The notes below the pieces were generated by a model. The model was not told where the DNA came from, did not search any database, and saw only the letters and a list, made by a program, of their open reading frames with translations. DNA of 64,000 bases from Candidatus Krumholzibacteriota bacterium (lineage in GTDB: Bacteria; Krumholzibacteriota; Krumholzibacteriia; JAJRXK01), in the NCBI GenBank assembly GCA_029262065.1, contig JAJDAC010000007.1:1-64000 (forward strand). The letters are read 5' to 3'. Positions within the stretch are counted from its first letter, which is position 1, and each line of letters opens with the position of its first letter. Made by a program: the position numbers and the translations under genes. Shown here one piece after another: positions 25,876 through 35,080 of this stretch.

Positions 25876-27299
25876 TGTGACGTTCCGGCTTGGGCCTCGT
25901 GATCGGGAATCAACTCGATCAACCGGCGCCGGATGCCGTCTCTATCGCAGGCCTGCGCCAGTGCTCGGAGCGACTCGACCACATCGACCGGATCGAAACC
26001 GTCGGGCACGTTGGGTCGCGCCACGAGGATCTGGGGGTGGGGGCTGGCCACGGTTGGTTCGGTGTCGGCCAGGTAGCGTTCCTGGAGTTTCTCCCCCGGG
26101 CGCAACCCGGTTTCGATGATCTCGACCTCGTCGTCCTTGGCAAAGCCGGCGAAGGCGATGAGATCCTGCGCCAGTTCGTAGATGTTGATGGCTTCGCCCA
26201 TATCGAGCACGAACACCTCGCCGCCCTGGCCTTCGGCCATGGCTTGGATGACAAGCATCGCGGCTTCCTTGATGGTCATGAAATACCGGGTAGCATCGCG
26301 ATGTGTGACGGTAAGCGGCCCACCCCTTCGCAGCTGGCGTTGGAAGATGGGAACCACGCTTCCCCGACTACCCAACACGTTGCCAAAACGCACCGCGGTG
26401 AACGGAAGCTTCGATTCCAGGGCGGCCGACTGAACCAGGAACTCGGCGAGTCGCTTGGTCGCGCCCATTACATTGCGCGGCAGGACCGCCTTGTCGGTAC
26501 TGAGCATCACGAAGCGCGAGGCACCCACGTCGCGAGCGAACGCCAGTACGTTGGAAGTGCCGACCACGTTCACCATGACCGCCTCTTCGGGATACATCTC
26601 CATGAGCGGTACATGCTTGTGAGCGGCCGCATGAAGCACGACGTCGGGCCGAACCGTCGCGGCCAGGTGACGCAAGCGATCGCGATCACGGATATCGCCC
26701 AAAACGATCTGCGTTTCCTCGAAACCAAACGCGTCGCGTAATTCTTCTTCTATTTCGAACAGGCTGTTCTCGCCGCGCCCCAGGAGATACAACTTCGCGG
26801 GCCCGAATCCCGTAAGCAACCGGCACAACTCCGACCCGATCGACCCACCGGCCCCGGTCACCAGGACCTGCTTACCCGCCACCGCGGCCCGGATGGGGCC
26901 TTCGATCAAATCGACGGTCTGTCGGCCCAGAAGATCTTCCGGGGCTACATCGCGTACCTGATCGAGGTGCACGCTTCCCTTGATGATGTCGCGCAGGCCC
27001 GGCACGATTCGCACGGGAACGCGCACCCGCCGCGCCAGCGAGAGCACGCGCCGCGCGGCCGATCCAGGAGCCGAAGGGATGGCGACAATGATCTCATCGA
27101 CACGCTCGCGACGGGCAACACCGGCCACATCGGTCGATACCCCCACCACCGCGACGCCGTCGATCGAGGTTCCAACCAGGCTCGTATCGTCGTCGAGGAA
27201 CGCCACGACCTCGCGCTCGTATTCGGGACTCGCCCGCAATGCCCGTGCGATGTCACGCCCCGCCTCGCCCGCACCGATTACCAGGATTCGCCGCGTCAT
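25872..27299 (-). CDS. FlaA1/CapD-like nucleotide-sugar 4,6-dehydratase (soluble form)
   Basis: A 475-residue extended short-chain dehydrogenase. The N-terminal 120 residues form a Rossmann-like domain (LVIGAGEAGRDIARAL), and the catalytic domain begins VLVTGAGGSIGSELCR. The active site reads STDKAV (T268, D269, K270) with M278 and K282 in NVMGATKR: Met replaces the usual catalytic Tyr, as is typical of UDP-GlcNAc 4,6-dehydratases of the PglF/WbpM class. Unlike PglF and WbpM it has no N-terminal membrane helices. It probably makes a 4-keto-6-deoxy sugar for the island. The ATG overlaps the stop of the propeller gene, which lies just upstream on the minus strand. Confidence 0.85.
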   Translation of the reverse strand: MTRRILVIGAGEAGRDIARALRASPEYEREVVAFLDDDTSLVGTSIDGVAVVGVSTDVAGVARRERVDEIIVAIPSAPGSAARRVLSLARRVRVPVRIVPGLRDIIKGSVHLDQVRDVAPEDLLGRQTVDLIEGPIRAAVAGKQVLVTGAGGSIGSELCRLLTGFGPAKLYLLGRGENSLFEIEEELRDAFGFEETQIVLGDIRDRDRLRHLAATVRPDVVLHAAAHKHVPLMEMYPEEAVMVNVVGTSNVLAFARDVGASRFVMLSTDKAVLPRNVMGATKRLAEFLVQSAALESKLPFTAVRFGNVLGSRGSVVPIFQRQLRRGGPLTVTHRDATRYFMTIKEAAMLVIQAMAEGQGGEVFVLDMGEAINIYELAQDLIAFAGFAKDDEVEIIETGLRPGEKLQERYLADTEPTVASPHPQILVARPNVPDGFDPVDVVESLRALAQACDRDGIRRRLIELIPDHEAQAGTSQ

Positions 27300-29671
27300 C
27301 GTTCGATCGCCAGGACCCTGGTCGCGCTGAACCCATTCTGAATGAGGCGCACCAGATACAGACCGCTGGCGGCAAGCTCGTCGTTGAGGGTTCTGGTATC
27401 CCAGATTGAACCCTCGTCGGGTCGCACCATGGGGCGCGACACCATCAGAACGCCAGACAGGTTGTAGATTTCAACATCGGCCAGGCCCGTGAACCCCGTC
27501 ACGCGCAATCGCGTGGAGTCACCACGGTAGGGATTGGGGTACAACGAGAACTCGAGAGCCTCGGCCGGCGCCGGCGCAAGGGCGCCAATTGAAAGCACGG
27601 CCGCTCCCGTCTGGGTCGCCACCACCAAACGATTCGACGCAGGGTCGTAGGCCAACGTCTGTGCGTTGGAACCGGGCATGGGCGATATGAACTCGAAGTT
27701 GAGGTTGCGCGACTCAAACGCCACGAAGTCGGTCCAGCTGTCCACCCGCAGGTCTACCGCGTCTTCGACCACCCGGTTGAGGCCGGCGTCGGTAACCGCC
27801 CACAGATCGTTCGAGGAATCGAGCACCAGGTCGCGAACCTGGCCCGAGAGCAACGACGGACCAAACGATGTCTCGCGGACGCGCAGAATCTGGTCGGGGG
27901 TTCCGCCCACGTTATAGCGAAAACGCACCAGGCCACTGCCATTGCTGGCCGCCCAGATCAGACCGGTGTTGGTTACGGCCACGCCACGCGGGTCGGTCAG
28001 ATTCGTCCCACCCACATCGGTCAGCGTATCCCACCGCGCGCCTACCTGGAACGACGACTCGCGCTGGGACCCGGTCCCCTGAAAGCCATCGTGGAGGAAG
28101 CGCTGCACACCGCCCCCTGTGCCCGAGATCCACACCACCGTATCACCCTGGAAGTCGATTCCCTTGATCTCGTCGGAAGCCAACATGGAGTTACCCGTGG
28201 TCATCTTCAACCACGAGTTGGCGTCGAGTGGATTGTCCTGATCGAGCAGGATGTCGATGCCCTTGTCGATCACGAGATCCGCGCCGCCGCCGTTGTTGGC
28301 GAACCAGATGCGACCGTTGGAATCCTCGGACATCCGCAACACGCTGTTGGCGCGCAACAGGCCCTGTGCGGCATCGAAATCGAGATACTCAGCGAGCGCC
28401 GGATCATCGGAAGGATGCGGTCGCATTCGGGTGACGCCATTGCCCAGGTCAGACACCCAGACATCGCCGTTGCTGGCGCGCAGAACCGCGATCTTCGGAC
28501 CCGAGCTGCCCCATCCGATCCCGTCACCCTCATCCTGGAGGTTGTAGGCCACCAGTTCGCCGTCGGATCGCCAGTGCGTAAGGCCGCCGCGAATGGGAAA
28601 CGTGCCGATCCAGAAGCCGCCTTCACCATCGGGCGCGACACCGCGTGGACCGTCGCCGAACAAGCCACGGGCCGCGACCGGCTCGGCCAGGCCCTCTCGC
28701 CAAAGCATGGCGCGCGGGTCGTTTCGCATGGCCTGCGGATTCAGAAGGCTACCGCCGTACCAGACCTGGCCGTCGGGTCCCCCCACCACGGTCTGGAAGT
28801 CACGGTTCGTGGTATCCAACGCGAGCGTGGTCCAGGTCGTGGCGCCGTCGGGCAATCGAAACGCGCGACTGCCTTCGCCCAACGCAAGAATGTCATTGCC
28901 GAGTTCGCTGAGCGACAGAACTGGTTCGGCCAGCCCAGCCGCGGCCAGGATCCACGTTTCAGTATTGTCATCGAAGAGATAGACGTCGGTCGCGGTGGCC
29001 ACAAACACCCCTCGTGCCGTGGCGAGTATATCGCGCACCTGTCGATCGGGGGCGGCCGCCAGGCCGTCGTTACGGGTCACCAGGACGTTGCCCGCGCGGG
29101 AGAAGCTCGACACGCCGACCGGGGTGCCAAACCAGGCCACGCCATCGCGCGCGGCCACCGCCACCACGTTGTCGTCCACCAAACCATCTTCTTCGGTGAA
29201 CGTGGCCGCGGGCGAGCCCGAGGAGATGAACCCGGCGCCATCGGAAGTTCCGTAGTACACGAACTGCCCATCGGCCGAAACGGCGGTTACGTCCAGATCC
29301 ACCAGCTGTACGACCGAACGCACCGAGCGATCGGGGGCCATGCGCACGATGCCTCCGCCGCGCGTCGCGATCCACAGATCACCACCATCGTCGACGGCGA
29401 AACCCGATACCCGATTGCTGGTAAGTCCCTCGCGGGTTGTCACCGACTCCAGCGACAGCGCACCGGGGTCGAAGAAGAACAGGCCGCCGCCATCGTCGGC
29501 CGCGGCGATGAGATCGCCCCATACGGCGCTATCGCCGATGCCCTCCTGGGTTATCAGAACGTTCCAGGCCGCGGGGTCGCGCAGGTCGGCCATGGCCGCC
29601 CCGGAAAAGAGCAGCAGAGAAGTACAGGCGATCCATCCCAGGATGGCGCCAACATCGAATCGTTGAAGCAT
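27296..29671 (-). CDS. Secreted two-component-regulator-type beta-propeller protein with C-terminal sorting/FlgD-like domain
   Basis: A 791-residue exported protein. The chosen ATG gives a signal peptide (ILGWIACTSLLLFSGAAMA) and the longer upstream frame is shadow of the fusion gene. The body consists of many propeller repeats of the type GLTSNRVSGFAVDDGGDLWIAT and NGRIWFANNGGG. The last 85 residues (SLYPNPYRGDS, VEIYNLSGVLM, ASGLYLVRL) match the T9SS type A/FlgD-like C-terminal domain. There is no kinase domain, so it is a free-standing sensor-like or surface protein. Its place between a glycosyltransferase and a sugar dehydratase, with ATGA coupling to the latter, suggests a surface-glycan-linked role. 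Confidence 0.8.
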   Translation of the reverse strand: MLQRFDVGAILGWIACTSLLLFSGAAMADLRDPAAWNVLITQEGIGDSAVWGDLIAAADDGGGLFFFDPGALSLESVTTREGLTSNRVSGFAVDDGGDLWIATRGGGIVRMAPDRSVRSVVQLVDLDVTAVSADGQFVYYGTSDGAGFISSGSPAATFTEEDGLVDDNVVAVAARDGVAWFGTPVGVSSFSRAGNVLVTRNDGLAAAPDRQVRDILATARGVFVATATDVYLFDDNTETWILAAAGLAEPVLSLSELGNDILALGEGSRAFRLPDGATTWTTLALDTTNRDFQTVVGGPDGQVWYGGSLLNPQAMRNDPRAMLWREGLAEPVAARGLFGDGPRGVAPDGEGGFWIGTFPIRGGLTHWRSDGELVAYNLQDEGDGIGWGSSGPKIAVLRASNGDVWVSDLGNGVTRMRPHPSDDPALAEYLDFDAAQGLLRANSVLRMSEDSNGRIWFANNGGGADLVIDKGIDILLDQDNPLDANSWLKMTTGNSMLASDEIKGIDFQGDTVVWISGTGGGVQRFLHDGFQGTGSQRESSFQVGARWDTLTDVGGTNLTDPRGVAVTNTGLIWAASNGSGLVRFRYNVGGTPDQILRVRETSFGPSLLSGQVRDLVLDSSNDLWAVTDAGLNRVVEDAVDLRVDSWTDFVAFESRNLNFEFISPMPGSNAQTLAYDPASNRLVVATQTGAAVLSIGALAPAPAEALEFSLYPNPYRGDSTRLRVTGFTGLADVEIYNLSGVLMVSRPMVRPDEGSIWDTRTLNDELAASGLYLVRLIQNGFSATRVLAIER

Positions 29672-29679
29672 GAAACGGC

Positions 29680-31794
29680 TCACGAGGTGTTGGGGAAACG
29701 ATGCCAACGGTCGCGCCCGGCGATCAACTGGGGAAGCGATGACAGGAACAGATCCAGATCGAGCGTGGGTGACCATCGCTCGAGGTAGTCCATGTCGTCG
29801 TAGGTCAGCTGTCGCAAGGAACTGGTCGTCGTGTGGTGTTGCCACAGTCCACTGAGACCGGGTTTCACCGCGAACCTTAGCCGTTGGATAGGTCCCAGCT
29901 CCTCCTCGAAGCCAACTGGAAGCGGATACGGGCCCACGAGACTGAGACCGCCGCGTAGAACCTGCAGAAACAGGGGAAGCTGGATGAACCCCCAAAGCGG
30001 CCGATGCGAGCGCCGCCAGACGAGTTCGTGCCAACTCAGGTCTCGCCGGTTCTTCCCCAGCCTGTAAACCGGCCGCAGCTCGACAAGACCGAGCAATCGA
30101 CCCAGGGCAAAGCATACCACGAACCCCGGAAGGGACAAAAGGCTCAGCAAGAGACCCACCGGAGGATCGGCGATCCGCTTGAGCCAGGCCGTTTCCGAGC
30201 AGGCCGCGGGCGAAGGCACATACCACCAACCCACTCCGTGGGCATCGTGTCGACGACGGCTGGTGCCCATGAGCCCAATCCACGCATGGCTCACCAGCAC
30301 CCGGGTTCCAGCCACGGCCAGGATGCGGGCGGCGGCCAACCGGCGCTCGTCGGGTGGGTCATGCCCGTCGATCAGGATTTCGTCCACGTGGTATCGCTCG
30401 ACCACCTCGGCCAGATCGCCCAGGCCACCCAGGATCCGAGTCGGCGCATCGGTGTCACCCCGAGGAGGGTCGGGAACGTCGCCTCGTATCGCCCCAACCA
30501 CCGTGGCGCCCTGGGCCCCGGCCATGATTCCGCTCAGGCGCTCGATGCCCGCCACCGAACCCAACAACAGCGACCGGGTGGGACCACGCGTGCCGACGAT
30601 GCCATCGAGCCAGCGGGATCGCAACGCGCGTAGAACTTCCAGCCCCAGCAAGTACATGGGAACGAACAACAGCAGCACCGCGCGACTGAATGTCCTGGTG
30701 TGGGAAAGATAGGTCCCGGCCATGACGATCAACGCCACGAACAATGCCGCCCGCACCGCGCCAATCCAACGCGTCAGCCGTCGCGTGGGCGGCGGTTCGC
30801 GGTATCGACCCAGGAGCGGAAGCGCGATCCACGAGACCACGTTCGTGAACAACAGCAACGGAAGGTAATCGGAGAAACCAAAGAGTGGCTCGGGAAAGTA
30901 CTGATCGAGTGCGCTACGAAGAACGTAGGCCGCGACGAACGCCACGTTCAGCACGATGATGTCGCTGAGCACGGACGAGACCGTCTCCCACTTCGATCGC
31001 CAACGCTTGGCCACGTAGACCATTGCCCCCCACTTGTCGTAGAACGAAACGAAGCTGCGCAGGTGGTGAACCAACGACTTGCCCACGCGCCCGCTGCTGC
31101 GTTGGTGCTCGTGCACGAACTCCGCACCCGGGAAGTAGTGGACCTCGTACCCCTGCTCCCACATGCGGTAGCACCAGTCGACGTCTTCGAAGTAGAGAAA
31201 GAACCGACCGTCCATGGCACCCACGCGCTCGATTGCCTCGCGGCGCGCGAGCATGAAAGCGCCCGTGACCCAATCCACCGGCCGCGGCGATTCCAGATCG
31301 TCGTCCAGCATGAGGTGGCTGCGTAGCGCGGGATGATCCGGGTAGCGGCGACCCAACGGCGTGCGGCGCAGCAATATGGTGGACAGGTTGTAGAAGCGAC
31401 GTGCGCTCCGCTGCAACGTTCCGTCGGCGTTGAGCAACCGCGCGCCGACGATGCCCGCCTCGGGGTGTTGGTCCAGGTACTCGAGGGCTTCATCAACGCC
31501 GCCGGCCGACAACACCACATCGGGATTGATGACCAGGATCGCCGCGCCCCGTGCGCACTCGATGGCAGCGTTCACCGCGCGCGCGTATCCCACGTTGGTG
31601 CCCATCGGCAACACGCGAACCGTGGGCCACTCGGCGGCTAGCCAATCGGCTACGCCGTCGTCGCCCGCGTTGTCCACCAGGAGCACTTCGTGCGAGGCCG
31701 CAATCGGGTACTCGCGCAGGCTCGCGAAGAACCGCTGCAACGGCTCGCCGCTGTGGTAATTCACTAGAACCAGGCTGACCTGGATCGATTCCAA
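29680..31794 (-). CDS. GT2 glycosyltransferase fused to a degenerate polyprenyl glycosylphosphotransferase
   Basis: A 704-residue fusion. Residues 1-255 are a rhamnosyltransferase-like GT2 domain (LVLVNYHSG, LLVDNAGDDG, LVINPDVVLS, FLYFEDVDWCYR). Residues about 272-395 hold four membrane helices and 405-515 a Rossmann-like module, the usual N-terminal half of WcaJ/WbaP-class enzymes. Residues 535-695 are the PGT domain (LKRIADPPVG, LSLVGPYPLP, KPGLSGLWQ). The catalytic Asp-Glu of the DELPQ motif is replaced by I604-Q605 and the KFRSM segment is missing, so the PGT part should not transfer phospho-sugar. The start is TTG with a good Shine-Dalgarno (AGGGAG, 6 bases). Confidence 0.85.
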   Translation of the reverse strand: MESIQVSLVLVNYHSGEPLQRFFASLREYPIAASHEVLLVDNAGDDGVADWLAAEWPTVRVLPMGTNVGYARAVNAAIECARGAAILVINPDVVLSAGGVDEALEYLDQHPEAGIVGARLLNADGTLQRSARRFYNLSTILLRRTPLGRRYPDHPALRSHLMLDDDLESPRPVDWVTGAFMLARREAIERVGAMDGRFFLYFEDVDWCYRMWEQGYEVHYFPGAEFVHEHQRSSGRVGKSLVHHLRSFVSFYDKWGAMVYVAKRWRSKWETVSSVLSDIIVLNVAFVAAYVLRSALDQYFPEPLFGFSDYLPLLLFTNVVSWIALPLLGRYREPPPTRRLTRWIGAVRAALFVALIVMAGTYLSHTRTFSRAVLLLFVPMYLLGLEVLRALRSRWLDGIVGTRGPTRSLLLGSVAGIERLSGIMAGAQGATVVGAIRGDVPDPPRGDTDAPTRILGGLGDLAEVVERYHVDEILIDGHDPPDERRLAAARILAVAGTRVLVSHAWIGLMGTSRRRHDAHGVGWWYVPSPAACSETAWLKRIADPPVGLLLSLLSLPGFVVCFALGRLLGLVELRPVYRLGKNRRDLSWHELVWRRSHRPLWGFIQLPLFLQVLRGGLSLVGPYPLPVGFEEELGPIQRLRFAVKPGLSGLWQHHTTTSSLRQLTYDDMDYLERWSPTLDLDLFLSSLPQLIAGRDRWHRFPNTS

Positions 31795-31806
31795 ACTGCG
31801 CTCCCT

Positions 31807-32514
31807 CTACGACCCCGAAGTGAACCGAAGTCGCCACACCATCCAGGTCGCCTCCCAGATGATTCGGCGGGACATCTTGCTTTCACCAATCACACGATCG
31901 GTAAAGATGATGGGAATCTCCTTCACCCGAAGCCCACGCTTCCACGCGAGGTAGTTCAACTCGATCTGGAACCCGTAGCCGTCGCTACGAACGCGGTCCA
32001 GCGGCAATGCGGCCAGGGTCGCCCGCCGGAAACACTTGTAACCGCCCGTACAATCCTTGAGCGGAAGACCCGTCACCTTGCTGGCGTAGATGTTTGCGCC
32101 CACCGACAGAAAGAGTCGTGACAATGGCCAGTTGATGACAGTGATGCCGTGCAGGTAGCGGCTGCCCACCACCAGGTCGGCCTCCTGGATGTGTTTGAGG
32201 AATTCCGGAATGGAACCGGGATCGTGGGAAAAGTCCGCGTCCATCTCGAACACGTACTCCGCGTCGGTATTCTCCAGCGCCCACTTGAAGCCCGCGATAT
32301 AGGCGGAGCCCAGACCCTGCTTCCCCTGGCGATGAATCACATGGATCCGGTCGTTGGCCGCCATCATTTCGTCCACCTTGGCGCCGGTTCCATCTGGACT
32401 GTTGTCGTCCACGACCAGCACGTGGATATCGTCGTCCTGCTGTAGCACGACAGGTACGATGCGCTGAATGTTGTTCAGCTCGTCGTAGGTGGGAATGACT
32501 ACCAGCGCCTTCAA
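31807..32514 (-). CDS. Polyprenyl-phosphate mannose synthase-like GT2 (DPM1 type)
   Basis: A 235-residue soluble GT2 of the dolichol-phosphate mannosyltransferase subgroup. It has VVIPTYDELNNI, LVVDDNSPDGTG, the metal-binding EMDADFSHDP, VVGSRYLHG and DCTGGYKCFRR. Family members transfer mannose (sometimes glucose) from the nucleotide sugar to polyprenyl phosphate at the inner face of the membrane, making the donor used by GT-C enzymes. It has no membrane tail. The start is TTG, overlapping the YfhO gene stop as TTGA. GDP-mannose genes lie at 61244-63672. Confidence 0.88.
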   Translation of the reverse strand: MKALVVIPTYDELNNIQRIVPVVLQQDDDIHVLVVDDNSPDGTGAKVDEMMAANDRIHVIHRQGKQGLGSAYIAGFKWALENTDAEYVFEMDADFSHDPGSIPEFLKHIQEADLVVGSRYLHGITVINWPLSRLFLSVGANIYASKVTGLPLKDCTGGYKCFRRATLAALPLDRVRSDGYGFQIELNYLAWKRGLRVKEIPIIFTDRVIGESKMSRRIIWEATWMVWRLRFTSGS

Positions 32515-35054
32515 GTTACCTTCCCTTCAGAACCCGAACGCCGAAACAAAGCGCCCAACAAACTCGCGAGCAGGCCCAGCCCAATGATGGCTCCGCTGGC
32601 CACACTGATCGACCGGCCACGCTGGAAACTGTCGGAGCGGAACTCGAATCGTACCGCATGTTGGCCGGCGTCCAGAGCGACGGCCCGCAAAGCGTAGTTG
32701 GCCCGCAGCAGGTCAGCCGGCCGGCCGTTCACGGTTACGGCCCAACCGGGATAGTAGATGTCGGCCATGACGAGGACTCCAGGCTGCGTCAGGTCGGCTT
32801 CGACCTCCACCCAATTGTAACCCTCATCTACCACGCGAGCCGAGCCGCGCGTTCCGCTGGCCGGCGCGGGCTGCGGTGAAGCCGATAATATGGCCGTGGA
32901 ACGCAGGTCGAACCCCGGCGCCGCGACGCGCGTCAACACCGACTCATCGGGGCGCTGCGAGGTCGTATCGTGCCCCATTCTTTCCTGTTCGATCCGCCCG
33001 ACCACCCAGGCCCGGGGCTGGGCGGTATGATTTCGGTACACCACGCCATCGCCGCCCCGGAACACCGGTGCCTGCCCCAGGTCCAGGCCCGTCTGGGCCA
33101 GACCGGTCAACGTGCCCACGTCAAACTCGCTGGGAGCTGACACGTACTCCACCGCCAGCAGGTTCACCAGCCCCACCGAGGGGCGCTCGGTATAGATTCG
33201 GGACCGCAGGTCCTCGAAAAGCTTCAGTTTGGCCGCATGGTATCCGCCCAGGCTCACGATCTCCTGGCCCGCGAATAGATTGGTGGAAGATCCCTCTTGG
33301 CCCAGTGGCCACACCCGCGACCTCTCGCCCTGGCTGCGAATCCACTCGGTAACATCGTTGCCCGCCACGAACTCCCGCACCGCGGATTCGTCGCGAATCA
33401 GACTGCCGTACGGAGCGGTGACGATTCTTCCGCCCTGTTGCACCGGAGCCACGAGATGTTGATCCGGATGTATGATGCCATCGCTCACACGGTGGTAGTC
33501 GAAGAACGTCAGCAGGGCGACGGCGGCGGTAAGAGCCAGTGCGGGAACACGCCGTTGCCCCCACGCCGCGACCAACCCCGACCCCACCAGGATGATGCAG
33601 CCCACGCGTACGGCGTCGGCTTTGGCCATCTCGGCAACGGGAATCATGACCACGGCTGGAACGGTGCCACGCATCCCGGTCCACTTGGCCAACGAACCGT
33701 CGACCAGGGAAGAACCAAACACCGTGCCCGCCGCCAGGAACCCCGCACCAACCAAGCCGACCCCGATCAACAAGGGCGACGAGAACCACACAGGGCGGTC
33801 TTCATCGTTCACGGTAGCCACCAGACGGTCGAGTCCCGCGGCCGCGAGGGCCACCAACGCGAACTGCTGTAGCGCCAGGATCATCACCGGCACCCTGAAC
33901 TTGCTGAAGCCCGGCAGCAGTTGGTAGAAAAGGTCATAGACGAAAGAGTGCTTTCCCATGGACACCGCGGTGGCCAGGAGCGCAAGCGAGGCCAGGCAGT
34001 AGCTCCACCGATCCCGGCGCAACACCACCGCCAACAGCGCCAGTAGGAGCACGGGCAGCCCCACGTAGTTGGGAAAGTCGGTAAATGGCATTCCACCCAC
34101 GTAGCTGGATTTGCCATAGCCAACCGCGGTGGGCCACCAGAACGTCTCGACCTCCGAGGGCGACAATGACCAATTGGTCGCGTAGTCGTAGGCGGCCGAC
34201 CTGCCCTGTTCGCTCGTACCCGCGCCCGAACCCGCGGCGCGAATCGAGTGCGACTGATACTCCAGGACCGGCATGTACAACACCATGGACGCGCCCAGGG
34301 CGAGCACGGCCGCCACCGCGATCATGGCGACGCGTCGCAACGCCCGCGCGCGATGTTCACGCAGCAACGGAACGCCAAAGAACATGGCCCACAGAAACAT
34401 GGCGATTACCGTGTAGTAGGCAATCTGCACATGACTACGCAATAGCTGCATCCCCACCGCGAACGCCAGTCCGAACACGTACACCCAACGACCGCGGCGC
34501 AATACGCCTTCGATACACCAAAGTGCAAGTGGCATCCAGGCCAACGTGCCCAGCTTCGTCCCGTGCCCGTAGACCGACCACGAAACCACGTTGGGCATGG
34601 CCATGAGCAAAGCTCCGGCCATCATGGCGGCTACCAGTGCCACGCCGCGCCACCTCAGGTAGGCGGCCAACGTGACACCCATGATGAACAGGTGGAACAG
34701 CATCCACGTCATGGGCGGCAAACCCAGGGTGCCAGTGAGCCAGCGAAGCGGAGCCGTCAGCGGATATACGTCGGGCGTGTAGGCCAGGCTGGCGTACGAC
34801 GGCATGCCCATGAATACGAACGGGTTCCAGAGGGGGTACTCGCCTTGCTGCCGCGCGGCATCGCCCAGGTGTTTGAACACGGCCGCCGACTGCATGTCGC
34901 TGCTGGTGTAGATCTTCCCCTCTACCAGTAGCGCTGGGTGCAGGAAAGCCAACGCCACCAGCATGACCACCGCCACCAGCGCCAACTCAACCCAGGCCGA
35001 ACGGGCGCTCCGGGGGACTTCATCCGAATGCTGTATCAAGCCGAGTCCTTTCAC
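32511..35054 (-). CDS. YfhO family membrane protein (GT-C-like)
   Basis: An 847-residue polytopic membrane protein with about 13 helices in the first 560 residues, then a large extracytoplasmic domain and a final helix near 815-835. The first loop after helix 1 carries TSSDMQSAAVFKHLGDAARQ and the stretch PLWNPFVFMGMPSYAS, both typical of YfhO proteins, which are GT-C-like enzymes that add sugars from polyprenyl carriers to surface polymers. The start is GTG at 35054; an in-frame TTG at 35039 has a better placed AGGA and is an alternative. It is coupled to the DPM1-like gene, its likely donor-making partner. Confidence 0.85.
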   Translation of the reverse strand: MKGLGLIQHSDEVPRSARSAWVELALVAVVMLVALAFLHPALLVEGKIYTSSDMQSAAVFKHLGDAARQQGEYPLWNPFVFMGMPSYASLAYTPDVYPLTAPLRWLTGTLGLPPMTWMLFHLFIMGVTLAAYLRWRGVALVAAMMAGALLMAMPNVVSWSVYGHGTKLGTLAWMPLALWCIEGVLRRGRWVYVFGLAFAVGMQLLRSHVQIAYYTVIAMFLWAMFFGVPLLREHRARALRRVAMIAVAAVLALGASMVLYMPVLEYQSHSIRAAGSGAGTSEQGRSAAYDYATNWSLSPSEVETFWWPTAVGYGKSSYVGGMPFTDFPNYVGLPVLLLALLAVVLRRDRWSYCLASLALLATAVSMGKHSFVYDLFYQLLPGFSKFRVPVMILALQQFALVALAAAGLDRLVATVNDEDRPVWFSSPLLIGVGLVGAGFLAAGTVFGSSLVDGSLAKWTGMRGTVPAVVMIPVAEMAKADAVRVGCIILVGSGLVAAWGQRRVPALALTAAVALLTFFDYHRVSDGIIHPDQHLVAPVQQGGRIVTAPYGSLIRDESAVREFVAGNDVTEWIRSQGERSRVWPLGQEGSSTNLFAGQEIVSLGGYHAAKLKLFEDLRSRIYTERPSVGLVNLLAVEYVSAPSEFDVGTLTGLAQTGLDLGQAPVFRGGDGVVYRNHTAQPRAWVVGRIEQERMGHDTTSQRPDESVLTRVAAPGFDLRSTAILSASPQPAPASGTRGSARVVDEGYNWVEVEADLTQPGVLVMADIYYPGWAVTVNGRPADLLRANYALRAVALDAGQHAVRFEFRSDSFQRGRSISVASGAIIGLGLLASLLGALFRRSGSEGKVT

Positions 35055-35080
35055 GAGCTTGCGACCCTACCATGGCCACC

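Noticed and set aside
28091-29788. Plus-strand open frame of 565 codons opposite the propeller gene
   Set aside because: Antisense shadow; no recognisable motifs and no start signals.
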